64,000 bases of DNA from an uncultured Candidatus Melainabacteria bacterium (GTDB taxonomy: Bacteria; Cyanobacteriota; Vampirovibrionia; Gastranaerophilales; Gastranaerophilaceae): contig CAKVIM010000003.1 of the NCBI GenBank assembly GCA_934754775.1, positions 62,001 through 126,000 on the forward strand, in the 5' to 3' direction. A model generated the notes under the pieces. The model was not told the DNA's origin, did no database searches, and saw nothing but the letters and a program-made list of their open reading frames with translations. The translations under genes and the position numbers were made by a program. This document shows, one piece after another, positions 17,488 to 25,607 of this stretch. Position 1 is the first letter of the stretch; each line of letters opens with the position of its first letter.

Positions 17488-19620
17488 ATGGGAAATTACA
17501 GTATTCCAAAAAATAGAAAAAGAGGTTACACCAAAAGAGTTTCAGTGGATAATCCGCTAATTCGTTTAATTTCAACGATTATCGTTTTCGCACTTGGTGT
17601 AATGTTAGCCGGCATGATTGCATTAAAGTTATATCTGATGTCTCTGCCGCCAATCAAGAATTTGAACACGCTTAAGCCAAATATTGTTACGACTTTTTGT
17701 GCGAGTGATGGCGAAGTTATCAAAACTTTTGCAGCTTACACCTACTCAAACGTTGATTTGAAAGAAGTTCCGGAACAATTAGTGAAAGCTCTTATTGCAA
17801 CTGAAGACAAAAACTTCTATTCTCACCCGGGTTACGATATGTTAGGCTTAGGACGTTCTATGGTCGCTAACGCACTTGCAGGACACGTTGTTCAAGGTGC
17901 AAGTACAATCACTCAGCAACTTTCAAGAATCTTATTCTTGTCTAACGAAAAAACTTTCACAAGAAAAATCAAGGAATTGCAAGTAGCGGCTCAAATCGAA
18001 AAAACAATTTCTAAAGATAAAATTTTGGAAATGTATTTGAACAATGTTTACTTGGGTTCAGGTGCCTACGGTGTTAAAGGTGCGGCCAGAATCTACTTTA
18101 ATAAAAACTTAAACCAATTGACGCTTGCTGAAATGGCTCTAATAGCAGGGCTTCCACAAGCACCGTCAGTTTATTCTCCATACAACAACATAAAATTGGC
18201 TGAAAAACGTAGAAATCAGGTTCTTTTGAGAATGTACAAAATGCGTTATATAGACAAAGAAACCTACGAAAATGCTAAAAAAGAGCCGATTAAACTTTCT
18301 ACAATGCCTGTAATGTATGCAACAAACAAGGCTCCTTATTTCTGTGATTATGTAATGAAAGATTTGCAGAAATTAGGGTTTACGGAAGATGAAATCGTAA
18401 ATGGCGGGTTCAGAGTAATTACAACATTGAATTACAAGGCTCAAGTAAAAGCAAACGAAGCAATCCTCAAAAACCTCAACGCTTGGGGCTTGAAGAGTGA
18501 TAAAAATCAAGCTGCAGTATTTTCTTTCAGTCCGATTGATGGACGTATCTTAGTATACGCAGGCGGTAAAGATTATACAAAGAGCCAATATGACAGAGTA
18601 ACTCAATCTGCAAGACCTTCAGGTTCTGCATTCAAACCGTTTATCTATACGGCTGCAATTGAAAAAGGTTACTCTCCAAATGATATGATTGATGATTTGC
18701 CATTTAAAGCCGGCGATTGGACTCCGAGAAACTACGGTAACAAATACAGAGGTCCAATTCCTCTATACACAGCATTAATGGTGTCATCTAACGTTTGTAC
18801 CGCTCGATTGATGGACGCAATAGGCGTTAGACCTGTAATCCAATTGGCAAGAGTTATGGGAATTACAACTCCAATTCCGTACGATTACACAATTTCACTA
18901 GGTTCTAACAGCGTAAAATTATTTGAAATGACAAGAGCTTATGGCGTATTTGCAAACGGCGGGTTTAAGGTTGAACCTTATGCAATAGAACGTGTTGAAT
19001 CTTCTCGTGGAACAGTTTTATACGAGGCTAAAAAAGCTCGCTCAAGTAAAGTTCTTAACATAAATACAGCTGCAACAATGACTGCGATTATGAAAACTGT
19101 TATTACAAACGGTACCGGTCGTGCTGCGAATATCGGAAAGCCCGCAGCTGGTAAAACAGGTACAACTGATGATAGCCGTGATGCATACTTTATCGGGTTT
19201 ACGCCTGATGTTGTAACCGGTGTTTGGGTCGGTAACGATGATAACTCTCAAATGGGTGGAATTACGGGTGGTACTGTTCCGGCTTTAATCTGGAAAGATG
19301 TTATGGCTGTTGCTACTGAACAGTACGGAAATGCTGATTTTGAGTATCCGGAAGTTATCTTGAATCCGTTCAAAGCTCCAGGGGTTTCAATTATACCGCA
19401 GAGTGAAGCTAAAAAAGCTATGGAAGAAAAGGAAAAGGATAAAGAAAAGGCCGAAGCTGCAGCACAATCAGCTCCGAAGCCGACTGATGCCGTTACCCTT
19501 CCGATGCCTGCAATTAAGAAAAAAGAAGTTCCGACCGTAGAAGTAAAATCAGAACGTACGGAAGTTCCGCAAGCTCAATTTGCTCCAATTCCGGTGACTT
19601 CAGCACCTGTAGGACAATAA
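17488..19620 (+). CDS. class A penicillin-binding protein (transglycosylase/transpeptidase)
   Basis: A 710-residue bifunctional peptidoglycan synthase anchored by one N-terminal helix (about 26-50). The GT51 domain has Glu106 in EDKNFYSHPG, the GASTITQQL motif (137-145) and Glu171 in IEKTISKDKILEMYLN. The transpeptidase has S380xxK383, SSN at 433-435 and KTG at 556-558. It ends in a proline/alanine/lysine-rich tail of about 75 residues. The start matches MGNYSIPKNRKRG, with a basic cytoplasmic tail. It is followed after 27 bases by the AICARFT-like gene, likely in the same transcript. Confidence 0.93.
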   Translation: MGNYSIPKNRKRGYTKRVSVDNPLIRLISTIIVFALGVMLAGMIALKLYLMSLPPIKNLNTLKPNIVTTFCASDGEVIKTFAAYTYSNVDLKEVPEQLVKALIATEDKNFYSHPGYDMLGLGRSMVANALAGHVVQGASTITQQLSRILFLSNEKTFTRKIKELQVAAQIEKTISKDKILEMYLNNVYLGSGAYGVKGAARIYFNKNLNQLTLAEMALIAGLPQAPSVYSPYNNIKLAEKRRNQVLLRMYKMRYIDKETYENAKKEPIKLSTMPVMYATNKAPYFCDYVMKDLQKLGFTEDEIVNGGFRVITTLNYKAQVKANEAILKNLNAWGLKSDKNQAAVFSFSPIDGRILVYAGGKDYTKSQYDRVTQSARPSGSAFKPFIYTAAIEKGYSPNDMIDDLPFKAGDWTPRNYGNKYRGPIPLYTALMVSSNVCTARLMDAIGVRPVIQLARVMGITTPIPYDYTISLGSNSVKLFEMTRAYGVFANGGFKVEPYAIERVESSRGTVLYEAKKARSSKVLNINTAATMTAIMKTVITNGTGRAANIGKPAAGKTGTTDDSRDAYFIGFTPDVVTGVWVGNDDNSQMGGITGGTVPALIWKDVMAVATEQYGNADFEYPEVILNPFKAPGVSIIPQSEAKKAMEEKEKDKEKAEAAAQSAPKPTDAVTLPMPAIKKKEVPTVEVKSERTEVPQAQFAPIPVTSAPVGQ

Positions 19621-19647
19621 GTTTAGAAATAGAAAGGTTTAAATAAC

Positions 19648-20535
19648 GTGAATTTAGAAGATTTTAATATAACAATTGGTGAGAATTCGTTTCAAGAAGC
19701 AAGTTTAGAGCGAAATGACAAGACTATTGATTACACTTCAAGCAAGGAACTTTCTTATACTGATATAATAAGTTTCTCTAAGGGGTTGGATGTCGTAAGT
19801 GAATTCTTTGACGTTAACGCTGTAGTAACAACTTCCGGTGCAGGAATTTGTGCAGTTGCTCTCGGAAAATCTTTAGAAGATGCTATGCTTAAAGTTATGG
19901 ACAGCAATCCGATTGATTTTATTAACTCTACAATAGTTGTTTCGACCGAAGTAGACAGTGATGTTGCAAAAATGTTGAAATCAACAAACAAGATTGCAGC
20001 TCCTAAGTTTACAAAAAATGCGATAGAGTTTCTTGAAGCACACGAAATTTGCTATGTAACAATAAATACGCCATTAAAAGATTATCGCAAGTATTTGGGT
20101 GAGGATGTAAAAGTTACTCCGCTTGGAACACTTAAGCAAGCTCCAAATTTGAGCGAATTAAACAAAGATTCTTTTAAGATTGTTTCTGCTGAAAAACCGA
20201 CGGTTGAGCAAATCGAGGATGCTGTTTTTGCGTGGAAAATTGCTAAGCACGCTAACTCTCAAGCAATTGTTATTGCAAAAGATTTGAAAACATCTGCAAT
20301 TTCTCAAGGTTTGCAATCTGCTATCGTTGAGTTTGCAATGAATTACTCTTGCGATATGTCAAAAGAGGCAATATTGGCGTCTGATATGCCGGTAACTGTT
20401 CACGATATCAATGCAGCTGCTCAAGGTAGAATCGGGTTAGTAATTCTTCCGAGTGCTTCAAAAGAAATTATTGATGCTGCGAACAAGTTCAAAATGGCAG
20501 TTATAACTACAGGCATGACGAATATTTTATATTAG
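19648..20535 (+). CDS. stand-alone AICAR transformylase-like protein, catalytic motif lost
   Basis: A 295-residue protein that aligns along its length with the AICAR formyltransferase domain of PurH: IGENSFQEASL (10-20), ELSYTDIISF (34-43), then IEDAVFAWKIAKHANSQAIVIAKD (near 190-213), ILASDMPVTVHDINAAAQGRIGLVILP and the ending MAVITTGMTNILY. The IMP cyclohydrolase domain is missing, and the catalytic KHxNPCG motif reads SGAGICA (63-69), so Lys and His are both gone; the Gly-Gln-Arg loop is also altered. It can hardly be a working transformylase. Its place behind a penicillin-binding protein suggests a recruited fold with a new role. A full purH would be expected elsewhere. Confidence 0.7.
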   Translation: MNLEDFNITIGENSFQEASLERNDKTIDYTSSKELSYTDIISFSKGLDVVSEFFDVNAVVTTSGAGICAVALGKSLEDAMLKVMDSNPIDFINSTIVVSTEVDSDVAKMLKSTNKIAAPKFTKNAIEFLEAHEICYVTINTPLKDYRKYLGEDVKVTPLGTLKQAPNLSELNKDSFKIVSAEKPTVEQIEDAVFAWKIAKHANSQAIVIAKDLKTSAISQGLQSAIVEFAMNYSCDMSKEAILASDMPVTVHDINAAAQGRIGLVILPSASKEIIDAANKFKMAVITTGMTNILY

Positions 20536-20569
20536 ATTGCAGGTTGGGCATACTTGCCCAACAATAATT

Positions 20570-21790
20570 TTAAACATCTTTTGGTGTCGTTAGAAATCCC
20601 TGCGAAAACGGTACGTCTTTGTTTACAAAGCCTGTGCGGACAATGTTGCGTCCAAATTTCTGTTCAAGTTTATCCAAACTTTTGCCTAGTTTTTCTTTTT
20701 GCTCACGTTTTTCGTCGGTATCAAACAGGATTAATTGCTCTTCAGAACACAAATTGAAGTCCTCAAGTACAATGCCAACACTGCGATAAAGCGTATCAGG
20801 ACGGTACATACTTTCTAAAATCGGGAACGCAGTTTTCGAAATTTCGAATTCAAAATCGAGCGGAACTCTTAGCTGCACTTTTGAATACAAAGTCCTAAAG
20901 TCCTTTGTTTTAAGTATCACTCCGACGCTCGAAGTTTTGCAGTTGATTTTACGGAGTCGGGTGCAAACGTCATGAATATGAATAGAAAGCTCGTTTTTCA
21001 AGAAGGTTAGATCCGAAGAAAATTCCAAGAATGATTTTGTATCGCTTATAGATTTTGGCAGTTCAACTTCGTTTGAGATAGGAGAAACCATTATCCCCAA
21101 AAGTTCCGCTTTGATAGTAAGTCCATTTTTGCCGAATCGGGTTTTTAACCAATTATCGTCTTTTTGAATATAATCAAATGCACTTCTTACGCCGAGTCCG
21201 TGAAGTTTGACACCAAGTTTTCGCCCAATTCCCCAAACCTCTTGTATATCGGTATGTTTCAAAAGCTCCGGCAGTTTAGCTTTCCCTGCCAAACAAATAT
21301 GTGAGCCTGTGTTTTTGGATTTATCAGATGCAAGTTTAGCAATTGTTTTCGTTCGCCCAATCCCGATAGAAACCGGAATGTCAACTTCTTGTCTAATTCT
21401 TTCTTGCAGTTCTTTTGCCAGTTTGTAATAATTCTTTTTGTATAATTTTGTAAGTCCCGTAAAATCGACAAATGCCTCATCAATCGAATACACCTGCACA
21501 TTTGGGCTGTAACTTTTCAAAATATCCATAACCATATGAGAAATTTTTGTGTAAGCATAGTGATTTGCGGTTATGTATATGCCTTTCGGATATTTTTCAA
21601 CCGCTTGAAATAGAGGAATGCCCATTGGGATGCCGAGCATTTTGGCTTCTTTGGAGCGTGCAATTACACATCCTCTCTCTCCTGATACGACAGAAACGGG
21701 CAGGCCTTTGAGTTCAGGGTTCAGTTTTCTTTCGCAAGATACGAAAAAACTGTCACAATCTATTAATGCTATGTATTTTTGATTTGCCAT
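20570..21790 (-). CDS. Y-family DNA polymerase (UmuC/Pol V type)
   Basis: A 406-residue error-prone translesion polymerase. Catalytic acids are Asp11 in ALIDCDSFF and Asp104-Glu105 in YSIDEAF; VSIGIGRTKTIAKLASD is the fingers/palm segment, and a helix-hairpin-helix follows (IQEVWGIGRKLGVKLHGLGV). A beta-clamp binding peptide QLILF lies at about 352-356, 50 residues before the end. The C-terminal part and length fit UmuC-like rather than DinB. No umuD is adjacent; instead a 74-residue gene starts the pair two bases upstream. Confidence 0.88.
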   Translation of the reverse strand: MANQKYIALIDCDSFFVSCERKLNPELKGLPVSVVSGERGCVIARSKEAKMLGIPMGIPLFQAVEKYPKGIYITANHYAYTKISHMVMDILKSYSPNVQVYSIDEAFVDFTGLTKLYKKNYYKLAKELQERIRQEVDIPVSIGIGRTKTIAKLASDKSKNTGSHICLAGKAKLPELLKHTDIQEVWGIGRKLGVKLHGLGVRSAFDYIQKDDNWLKTRFGKNGLTIKAELLGIMVSPISNEVELPKSISDTKSFLEFSSDLTFLKNELSIHIHDVCTRLRKINCKTSSVGVILKTKDFRTLYSKVQLRVPLDFEFEISKTAFPILESMYRPDTLYRSVGIVLEDFNLCSEEQLILFDTDEKREQKEKLGKSLDKLEQKFGRNIVRTGFVNKDVPFSQGFLTTPKDV

Positions 21791-21792
21791 AA

Positions 21793-22017
21793 TTACTCAA
21801 ACGTGTAGCTAACGCTTTTTTCTTTCCAGTTATAATGCTTCTTTTGCGGTAAAATTTCCATCAACAAACCTTCCCGATATCTCGCAACGTACCATTTATG
21901 GAACCTTAGAGCCCGTTTGATATCGGTTGTCTTAAACTTCTCTATTCGTTTTCCGCCCTTAATCTGAATCATTTTATAAAGGGCTTCAATTTCTTCTCCG
22001 GTTTTGATGTCTAGCAT
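21793..22017 (-). CDS. small basic protein coupled to the Y-family polymerase
   Basis: A 74-residue basic protein (KFKTTDIKRALRFHKWYVARYREG) with no recognised domain. Its stop lies two bases before the polymerase ATG, so the two are translated together. The ATG is preceded by a TAAACT box at six bases rather than a ribosome site. It occupies the place where umuD would stand in a umuDC operon, but it has no LexA/UmuD serine-lysine protease signature and is too short. It could be a DNA-binding accessory factor; that is only an inference from position and charge. Confidence 0.55.
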   Translation of the reverse strand: MLDIKTGEEIEALYKMIQIKGGKRIEKFKTTDIKRALRFHKWYVARYREGLLMEILPQKKHYNWKEKSVSYTFE

Positions 22018-22047
22018 AATAATAGTTTAGCATGTTTTGACAAAATA

Positions 22048-22078
22048 AAAACTCTTATCCTTGGTGGATAAGAGTCAG
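22048..22078 (-). terminator. terminator of the Pro/Gly-rich protein gene
   Basis: ACTCTTATCC/GGATAAGAGT hairpin; on the minus strand it ends in TTTTTATTTTG. Confidence 0.8.
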
Positions 22079-22094
22079 GATTAGAGAAAGTGTG

Positions 22095-22442
22095 TTAGAA
22101 CCTTATCGGTACGCCAAAATTGACGTAAACTCCGCTTCCGTAATATCTAGGTGGCGGTGGTGGTGCATAAAAATCATCATACCACCCTAGTCTGTAATCA
22201 TAGCAGTAAGGATAGCTCCAATAGCCACGCCTGGCTAACACCCCGCCGACTACGACGCTTCCCCTTTCATAACGTGGTGGTGGCGGAGCTCCCCAATCTC
22301 TACGTGGGGGTCTATGATTTCCGTGGTGTGGACCTGCTTGAACCATGTGCCCTCTGCCCATTGGTGGCGGTGGTGCTGCGTTAGCCGGAATAGCCAAGCC
22401 GAGTAACGCAACTAAACTTAATAAAGACAAGACTTTTTTCAT
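22095..22442 (-). CDS. exported proline/glycine/aromatic-rich small protein
   Basis: A 115-residue protein with a signal peptide cleaved after ANA (residue 22). The mature part is rich in Pro (several PPPP runs), Gly, Tyr and Arg and ends in a beta-like segment GSGVYVNFGVPIRF. Small proteins of this composition are common in bacterial envelopes; some relatives are stress- or surface-associated, but no function is assigned. The start has GGGGTGTAAGT upstream. Own terminator follows, so it is a single-gene unit. Confidence 0.65.
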   Translation of the reverse strand: MKKVLSLLSLVALLGLAIPANAAPPPPMGRGHMVQAGPHHGNHRPPRRDWGAPPPPRYERGSVVVGGVLARRGYWSYPYCYDYRLGWYDDFYAPPPPPRYYGSGVYVNFGVPIRF

Positions 22443-22510
22443 ACTTACACCCCTTTCTTGCGATGCTACGCAGAAATGTATTTTCCCGTTCTTGTTAGTA
22501 TAACGATTTG

Positions 22511-22546
22511 AAAAAAGTTTTGTTCAATATTAAACAAAACTTTTTT
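22511..22546. repeat. AT-rich 14-bp inverted repeat
   Basis: AAAAAAGTTTTGTT and its exact complement are separated by eight bases in the spacer between pepA and the Pro/Gly-rich gene. It could act as a weak terminator in either direction or as an operator for the gene at 22442. Confidence 0.5.
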
Positions 22547-22571
22547 TGATGTGTTTTGGGGGTTGCATGAA

Positions 22572-22607
22572 AAATGGGGCGGGAAGCTTTGCTTCCCGCC
22601 CCATTTA
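22572..22607 (-). terminator. terminator of pepA
   Basis: A stem AAATGGGGCGGGAAGC with loop, followed on the minus strand by TTTTTCATG, eleven bases after the pepA stop. Confidence 0.88.
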
Positions 22608-22617
22608 AACCTAGAAT

Positions 22618-24018
22618 TTATTGTTCTAAAATATAGTTCAATAGAGTTCTTACGCCGGCACCTGTAGCACCTTTGATGAATTCTTGTTGTGGTTTTTCAA
22701 GGTAAGCAACACCTGCGATATCGATGTGTGCCCATTTAACGTCCTTGACAAATTTTTGCAAGAATACACCTGCAGTTGAAGCACCACCCCAGCGTGAGCC
22801 GGTATTTTTCATATCGGCAATATCACTTTTTAAGCTGTCAAAGTATTCATCCCAAAGAGGAAGTTCCCAATATTTTTCACCACTTCTATCCGCTGTTGAG
22901 ATAAGGTTTTTGACCAATGTGTCATCGTTACCCATAATACCTGCTGCGTTTGTACCTAAAGCTACAACGCAAGCACCTGTTAGGGTCGCAAGGTCGATAA
23001 CTTCGTCAACGCCCAGTTCGCAAGCGTAGCAAAGTGCATCAGCTAGAGTTAATCTGCCTTCTGCGTCAGTATTATCAACTTCAATTGTTTTGCCGTTTTT
23101 AGCGGTTAAGATGTCCCCAGGCTTGTATGCACTGCATCCCGGCATGTTTTCACAAGCTGCGATAATTCCGTGGACTTCAACTTGCGGATGAAATTCTCTT
23201 ATAATACTCATTACACCTAAAACGCAAGCTGCTGCAGACATGTCGTCTTTCATTGTAAGCATAGATGAAGCCGGTTTGATGTCTAATCCGCCGCTATCGA
23301 AGGTTATGCCTTTACCAATGATTGCGATACGTTTTTTAGGGTTATCAACTTGGTATTTCATGTGAATGAATTTAGGCTCTTGTGCACTGCCTTTTGCGAC
23401 TGCTAAAAATGCACCCATACCCATTTTTTCACATTCTTCTTTGTTATAAATCTTAGTATCTAAGCCCAAATCGCAAGCAATGTTTGCAAGTTCAGTAGGT
23501 GTAGCAAGTTGTGCAGGCTCATTTGCAAGATTTCTGGTAAATGTCATCGCAGCCGCAATTTTTTCTGCTTTTCTTACAATACCTTCATTTGCTTGAACGT
23601 AAACTTCTTTAACTTTGTTATCTTTCTTTTCAGATTTGTATTTGTCAAACGCATAATCAGCGATTAATGCTCCCATTGTGAATTGTTCCGAATAATCGAA
23701 TTCAATTCCTTCTAGGGAGAATGCAACTTTCTTCGCTTCCATTTGCATGCACTTTTTGATTGCTTTATAGATTACTTCCCTCATTTTGTTTGGCGTGAAT
23801 TCAGATTTCTTGCCCAAACCAAGAACAAGTACTTTTTTGTAAACTTCTTGTCCATATGTCGGTAACAAGTAAGTTTCGCCCAATTTGCCTTTAAAATTAT
23901 CTTGTTCAATAGCGTATTTGTTAGCTAATTCGCTGATTGTTTTTTCGCCTTCGAACAAGTTGACTACAAGAATGTCGGCATCAATAGTCTTTACATCTTG
24001 AACAACTTTGATTTCCAT
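22618..24018 (-). CDS. pepA: leucyl aminopeptidase (M17)
   Basis: Cytosolic metallo-aminopeptidase that trims N-terminal residues from peptides. The M17 signature NTDAEGRL is at 316-323, the metal ligands lie in GKGITFDSGGLDIKP and MKDDMSAAACVLG, and the active-site Arg is in the signature. At 466 residues it is slightly shorter than average because the N-terminal domain is short. Start supported by AAAGGAG. A dedicated terminator follows. E. coli PepA also has a DNA-binding role; nothing here shows that for this protein. Confidence 0.93.
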   Translation of the reverse strand: MEIKVVQDVKTIDADILVVNLFEGEKTISELANKYAIEQDNFKGKLGETYLLPTYGQEVYKKVLVLGLGKKSEFTPNKMREVIYKAIKKCMQMEAKKVAFSLEGIEFDYSEQFTMGALIADYAFDKYKSEKKDNKVKEVYVQANEGIVRKAEKIAAAMTFTRNLANEPAQLATPTELANIACDLGLDTKIYNKEECEKMGMGAFLAVAKGSAQEPKFIHMKYQVDNPKKRIAIIGKGITFDSGGLDIKPASSMLTMKDDMSAAACVLGVMSIIREFHPQVEVHGIIAACENMPGCSAYKPGDILTAKNGKTIEVDNTDAEGRLTLADALCYACELGVDEVIDLATLTGACVVALGTNAAGIMGNDDTLVKNLISTADRSGEKYWELPLWDEYFDSLKSDIADMKNTGSRWGGASTAGVFLQKFVKDVKWAHIDIAGVAYLEKPQQEFIKGATGAGVRTLLNYILEQ

Positions 24019-24105
24019 AGTTCAAAACTCCTTTCTTATTTATCCCTATTTTAAGCAAGATTTAGAAAAAATTAAATACGTTAATCAGATTATAAAATAA
24101 AACAT

Positions 24106-24134
24106 TTGACATTAAAAAATGTTTGGTTTATGAT
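24106..24134 (+). promoter_or_regulatory. promoter of tRNA-Val
   Basis: TTGACA (24106-24111), 17 bases, TATGAT (24129-24134), 29 bases upstream of the tRNA. Confidence 0.7.
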
Positions 24135-24162
24135 AAATTCTGTTGACAGCCGGAATACATTC

Positions 24163-24238
24163 GGGCGTTTAGCTCAGTTGGTAGAGCGTCTCCCTTACAA
24201 GGAGAGGGTCAGAAGTTCGAGTCTTCTAACGCCCACCA
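24163..24238 (+). tRNA. tRNA-Val (TAC)
   Basis: Acceptor GGGCGTT/AACGCCC, anticodon stem TCTCC/GGAGA with TAC, T arm AGAAGTTCGAGTCTTCT, discriminator A and an encoded CCA. Confidence 0.95.
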
Positions 24239-24242
24239 TTTT

Positions 24243-24272
24243 AAAAAAAAGAGACCTTAGGGTCTCTTTTTT
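24243..24272 (+). terminator. terminator of tRNA-Val
   Basis: AAAAAGAGACC/GGTCTCTTTTTT hairpin with T tract between the tRNA and luxS. Confidence 0.88.
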
Positions 24273-24290
24273 AATATATTGGAGATTAGC

Positions 24291-24758
24291 ATGAAAAAAA
24301 TTGCAAGCTTTACAATTAACCACGATATTCTGCAAAAGGGAATGTATATTTCCAGAATTGACGGTGATGTTGTTACTTATGATATAAGAATGAAAAAACC
24401 GAATAATCCCGAAAATGATTATTTGCAAAATGCTGCAATGCACACGACAGAACATCTTTTTGCGACTTTTGCAAGAAATTCCGAATTCGCTGACAACATT
24501 GTTTATTTTGGGCCGATGGGCTGCAGAACAGGATTTTACTTCCTTGTAAGAGATAAAATTTCTCACGCTCAAGCATTAGAGTTAACCAAGCAAGCTTTCA
24601 AATTTATTGAAGAGTTCGAAGGTGAAATCCCTGGTGTTTCAAGAATAGAATGCGGAAATTACAAAGAACATGACCTAAATGGGGCAAAAGAAACTGCCAA
24701 AGATATGACAAAAGTTCTTAAAAACTGGACAGTGGAGAAAATGACATATGAGCAATAA
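24291..24758 (+). CDS. luxS: S-ribosylhomocysteine lyase (autoinducer-2 synthase)
   Basis: Splits S-ribosylhomocysteine into homocysteine and DPD, the precursor of autoinducer-2. Metal ligands are His51 and His55 in HTTEH and Cys121 in ECGNY; Cys78 in GPMGCRTGFY is the catalytic thiol. With the ATG at 24291 the protein has 155 residues, the usual size; this start is chosen over an upstream TTG because GGAG lies seven bases before it. It overlaps mtnN by 11 bases, so both steps of S-adenosylhomocysteine recycling are made together. Confidence 0.95.
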   Translation: MKKIASFTINHDILQKGMYISRIDGDVVTYDIRMKKPNNPENDYLQNAAMHTTEHLFATFARNSEFADNIVYFGPMGCRTGFYFLVRDKISHAQALELTKQAFKFIEEFEGEIPGVSRIECGNYKEHDLNGAKETAKDMTKVLKNWTVEKMTYEQ

Positions 24759-25464
24759 AACAATTGCAATCATAGGTGCAATGGAATGTGAAGTTGAACT
24801 TTTGCATGACCTGCTTAAGGATTCTCAAAAAATTGAAGAAAGCCGATTTGAAATCTATAAAGGAACAGTTGGCGAACATACTGTAATTATTGCAAAGAGC
24901 GGAGTCGGGAAGGTCGCTGCAGCTTGTTGTACGCAATTTATTGCAGACAAGTTTAAACCGGATTATATTATAAACACAGGTGTTGCCGGTGGAATTGGCG
25001 ACGGTTTATCCGTTGGTGACATAGTAATTGCAACAGAGCTTGTGCAGCATGATTTTGACGTAACGGTATTGGGTTATGCAAAAGGCTACATGTGTACAGG
25101 TCACGATTCTGATAAGCCGACAAGATTTTATTCCGACAAAAATTTGATTGATGAATTTGAATTAGTCGCAAAAGGTGTTATGTCTGAAGGCAAAGTTCAC
25201 AAAGGCATTGTCGCTTCCGGAGATATATTTATCGGAAGCTATGAAAAGAAAAAAGAGTTAAAAGAATTGTTTAACGCAACCGTTGCCGAAATGGAAGGTT
25301 GTGCAATCGCTCAAGCTTCGTATTTAAACGACATTCCTTGCGTAATAATTAGAGCGGTGTCTGATTTAGCAGACGGAACCGCTGCGGAGTCGCTTTCTGA
25401 ATTTGAGCAAAAATCTGCACATATTTCTGCCAGCATAATAAAAAGAATGCTTGAAGATTTATAG
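24748..25464 (+). CDS. mtnN: 5'-methylthioadenosine/S-adenosylhomocysteine nucleosidase
   Basis: Hydrolyses S-adenosylhomocysteine to adenine and S-ribosylhomocysteine, the substrate of LuxS next door. Landmarks: IIGAMECEVELL with Glu13, NTGVAGGIGDGLSVGDIVIA (75-94), VASGDIFIGS, EMEGCAIAQ with the substrate-binding Glu and RAVSDLADG with the general-acid Asp. 238 residues, normal length. The ATG is inside the end of luxS (11-base overlap), so the pair is a translationally coupled methyl-cycle and AI-2 operon. Confidence 0.95.
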   Translation: MSNKTIAIIGAMECEVELLHDLLKDSQKIEESRFEIYKGTVGEHTVIIAKSGVGKVAAACCTQFIADKFKPDYIINTGVAGGIGDGLSVGDIVIATELVQHDFDVTVLGYAKGYMCTGHDSDKPTRFYSDKNLIDEFELVAKGVMSEGKVHKGIVASGDIFIGSYEKKKELKELFNATVAEMEGCAIAQASYLNDIPCVIIRAVSDLADGTAAESLSEFEQKSAHISASIIKRMLEDL

Positions 25465-25468
25465 GGAG

Positions 25469-25559
25469 AGTACCCTTGCTGGATGAAATCTCACCCGCAG
25501 TCGTTCGTGAGCTTTGCGAACGTTACGAATGCGGATGAGGTTTCATCCTGTTAGGGTAT
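25469..25559. repeat. long imperfect hairpin element
   Basis: TACCCT (25471) pairs with AGGGTA (25553), GGATGAAA (25481) with TTTCATCC (25541), CTCACCCGCA with TGCGGATGAG, and CGTTCG with CGAACG at the tip, giving one extended hairpin of about 90 bases right after mtnN. No T tract follows, so it is not a normal terminator. Confidence 0.6.
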
Positions 25560-25607
25560 TAAAATATCCTTATTGATTTAGAGTCGATAGTTGTTATAAT
25601 GAATATT

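Noticed and set aside
22724..23029. Open frame of 101 codons on the + strand inside pepA
   Set aside because: It is antisense to a complete M17 peptidase, has no ribosome site and shows no family pattern.
24279..24290. TTG start giving luxS four additional residues
   Set aside because: It lies on the GGAG ribosome site of the ATG at 24291, and the shorter protein has the normal LuxS length.
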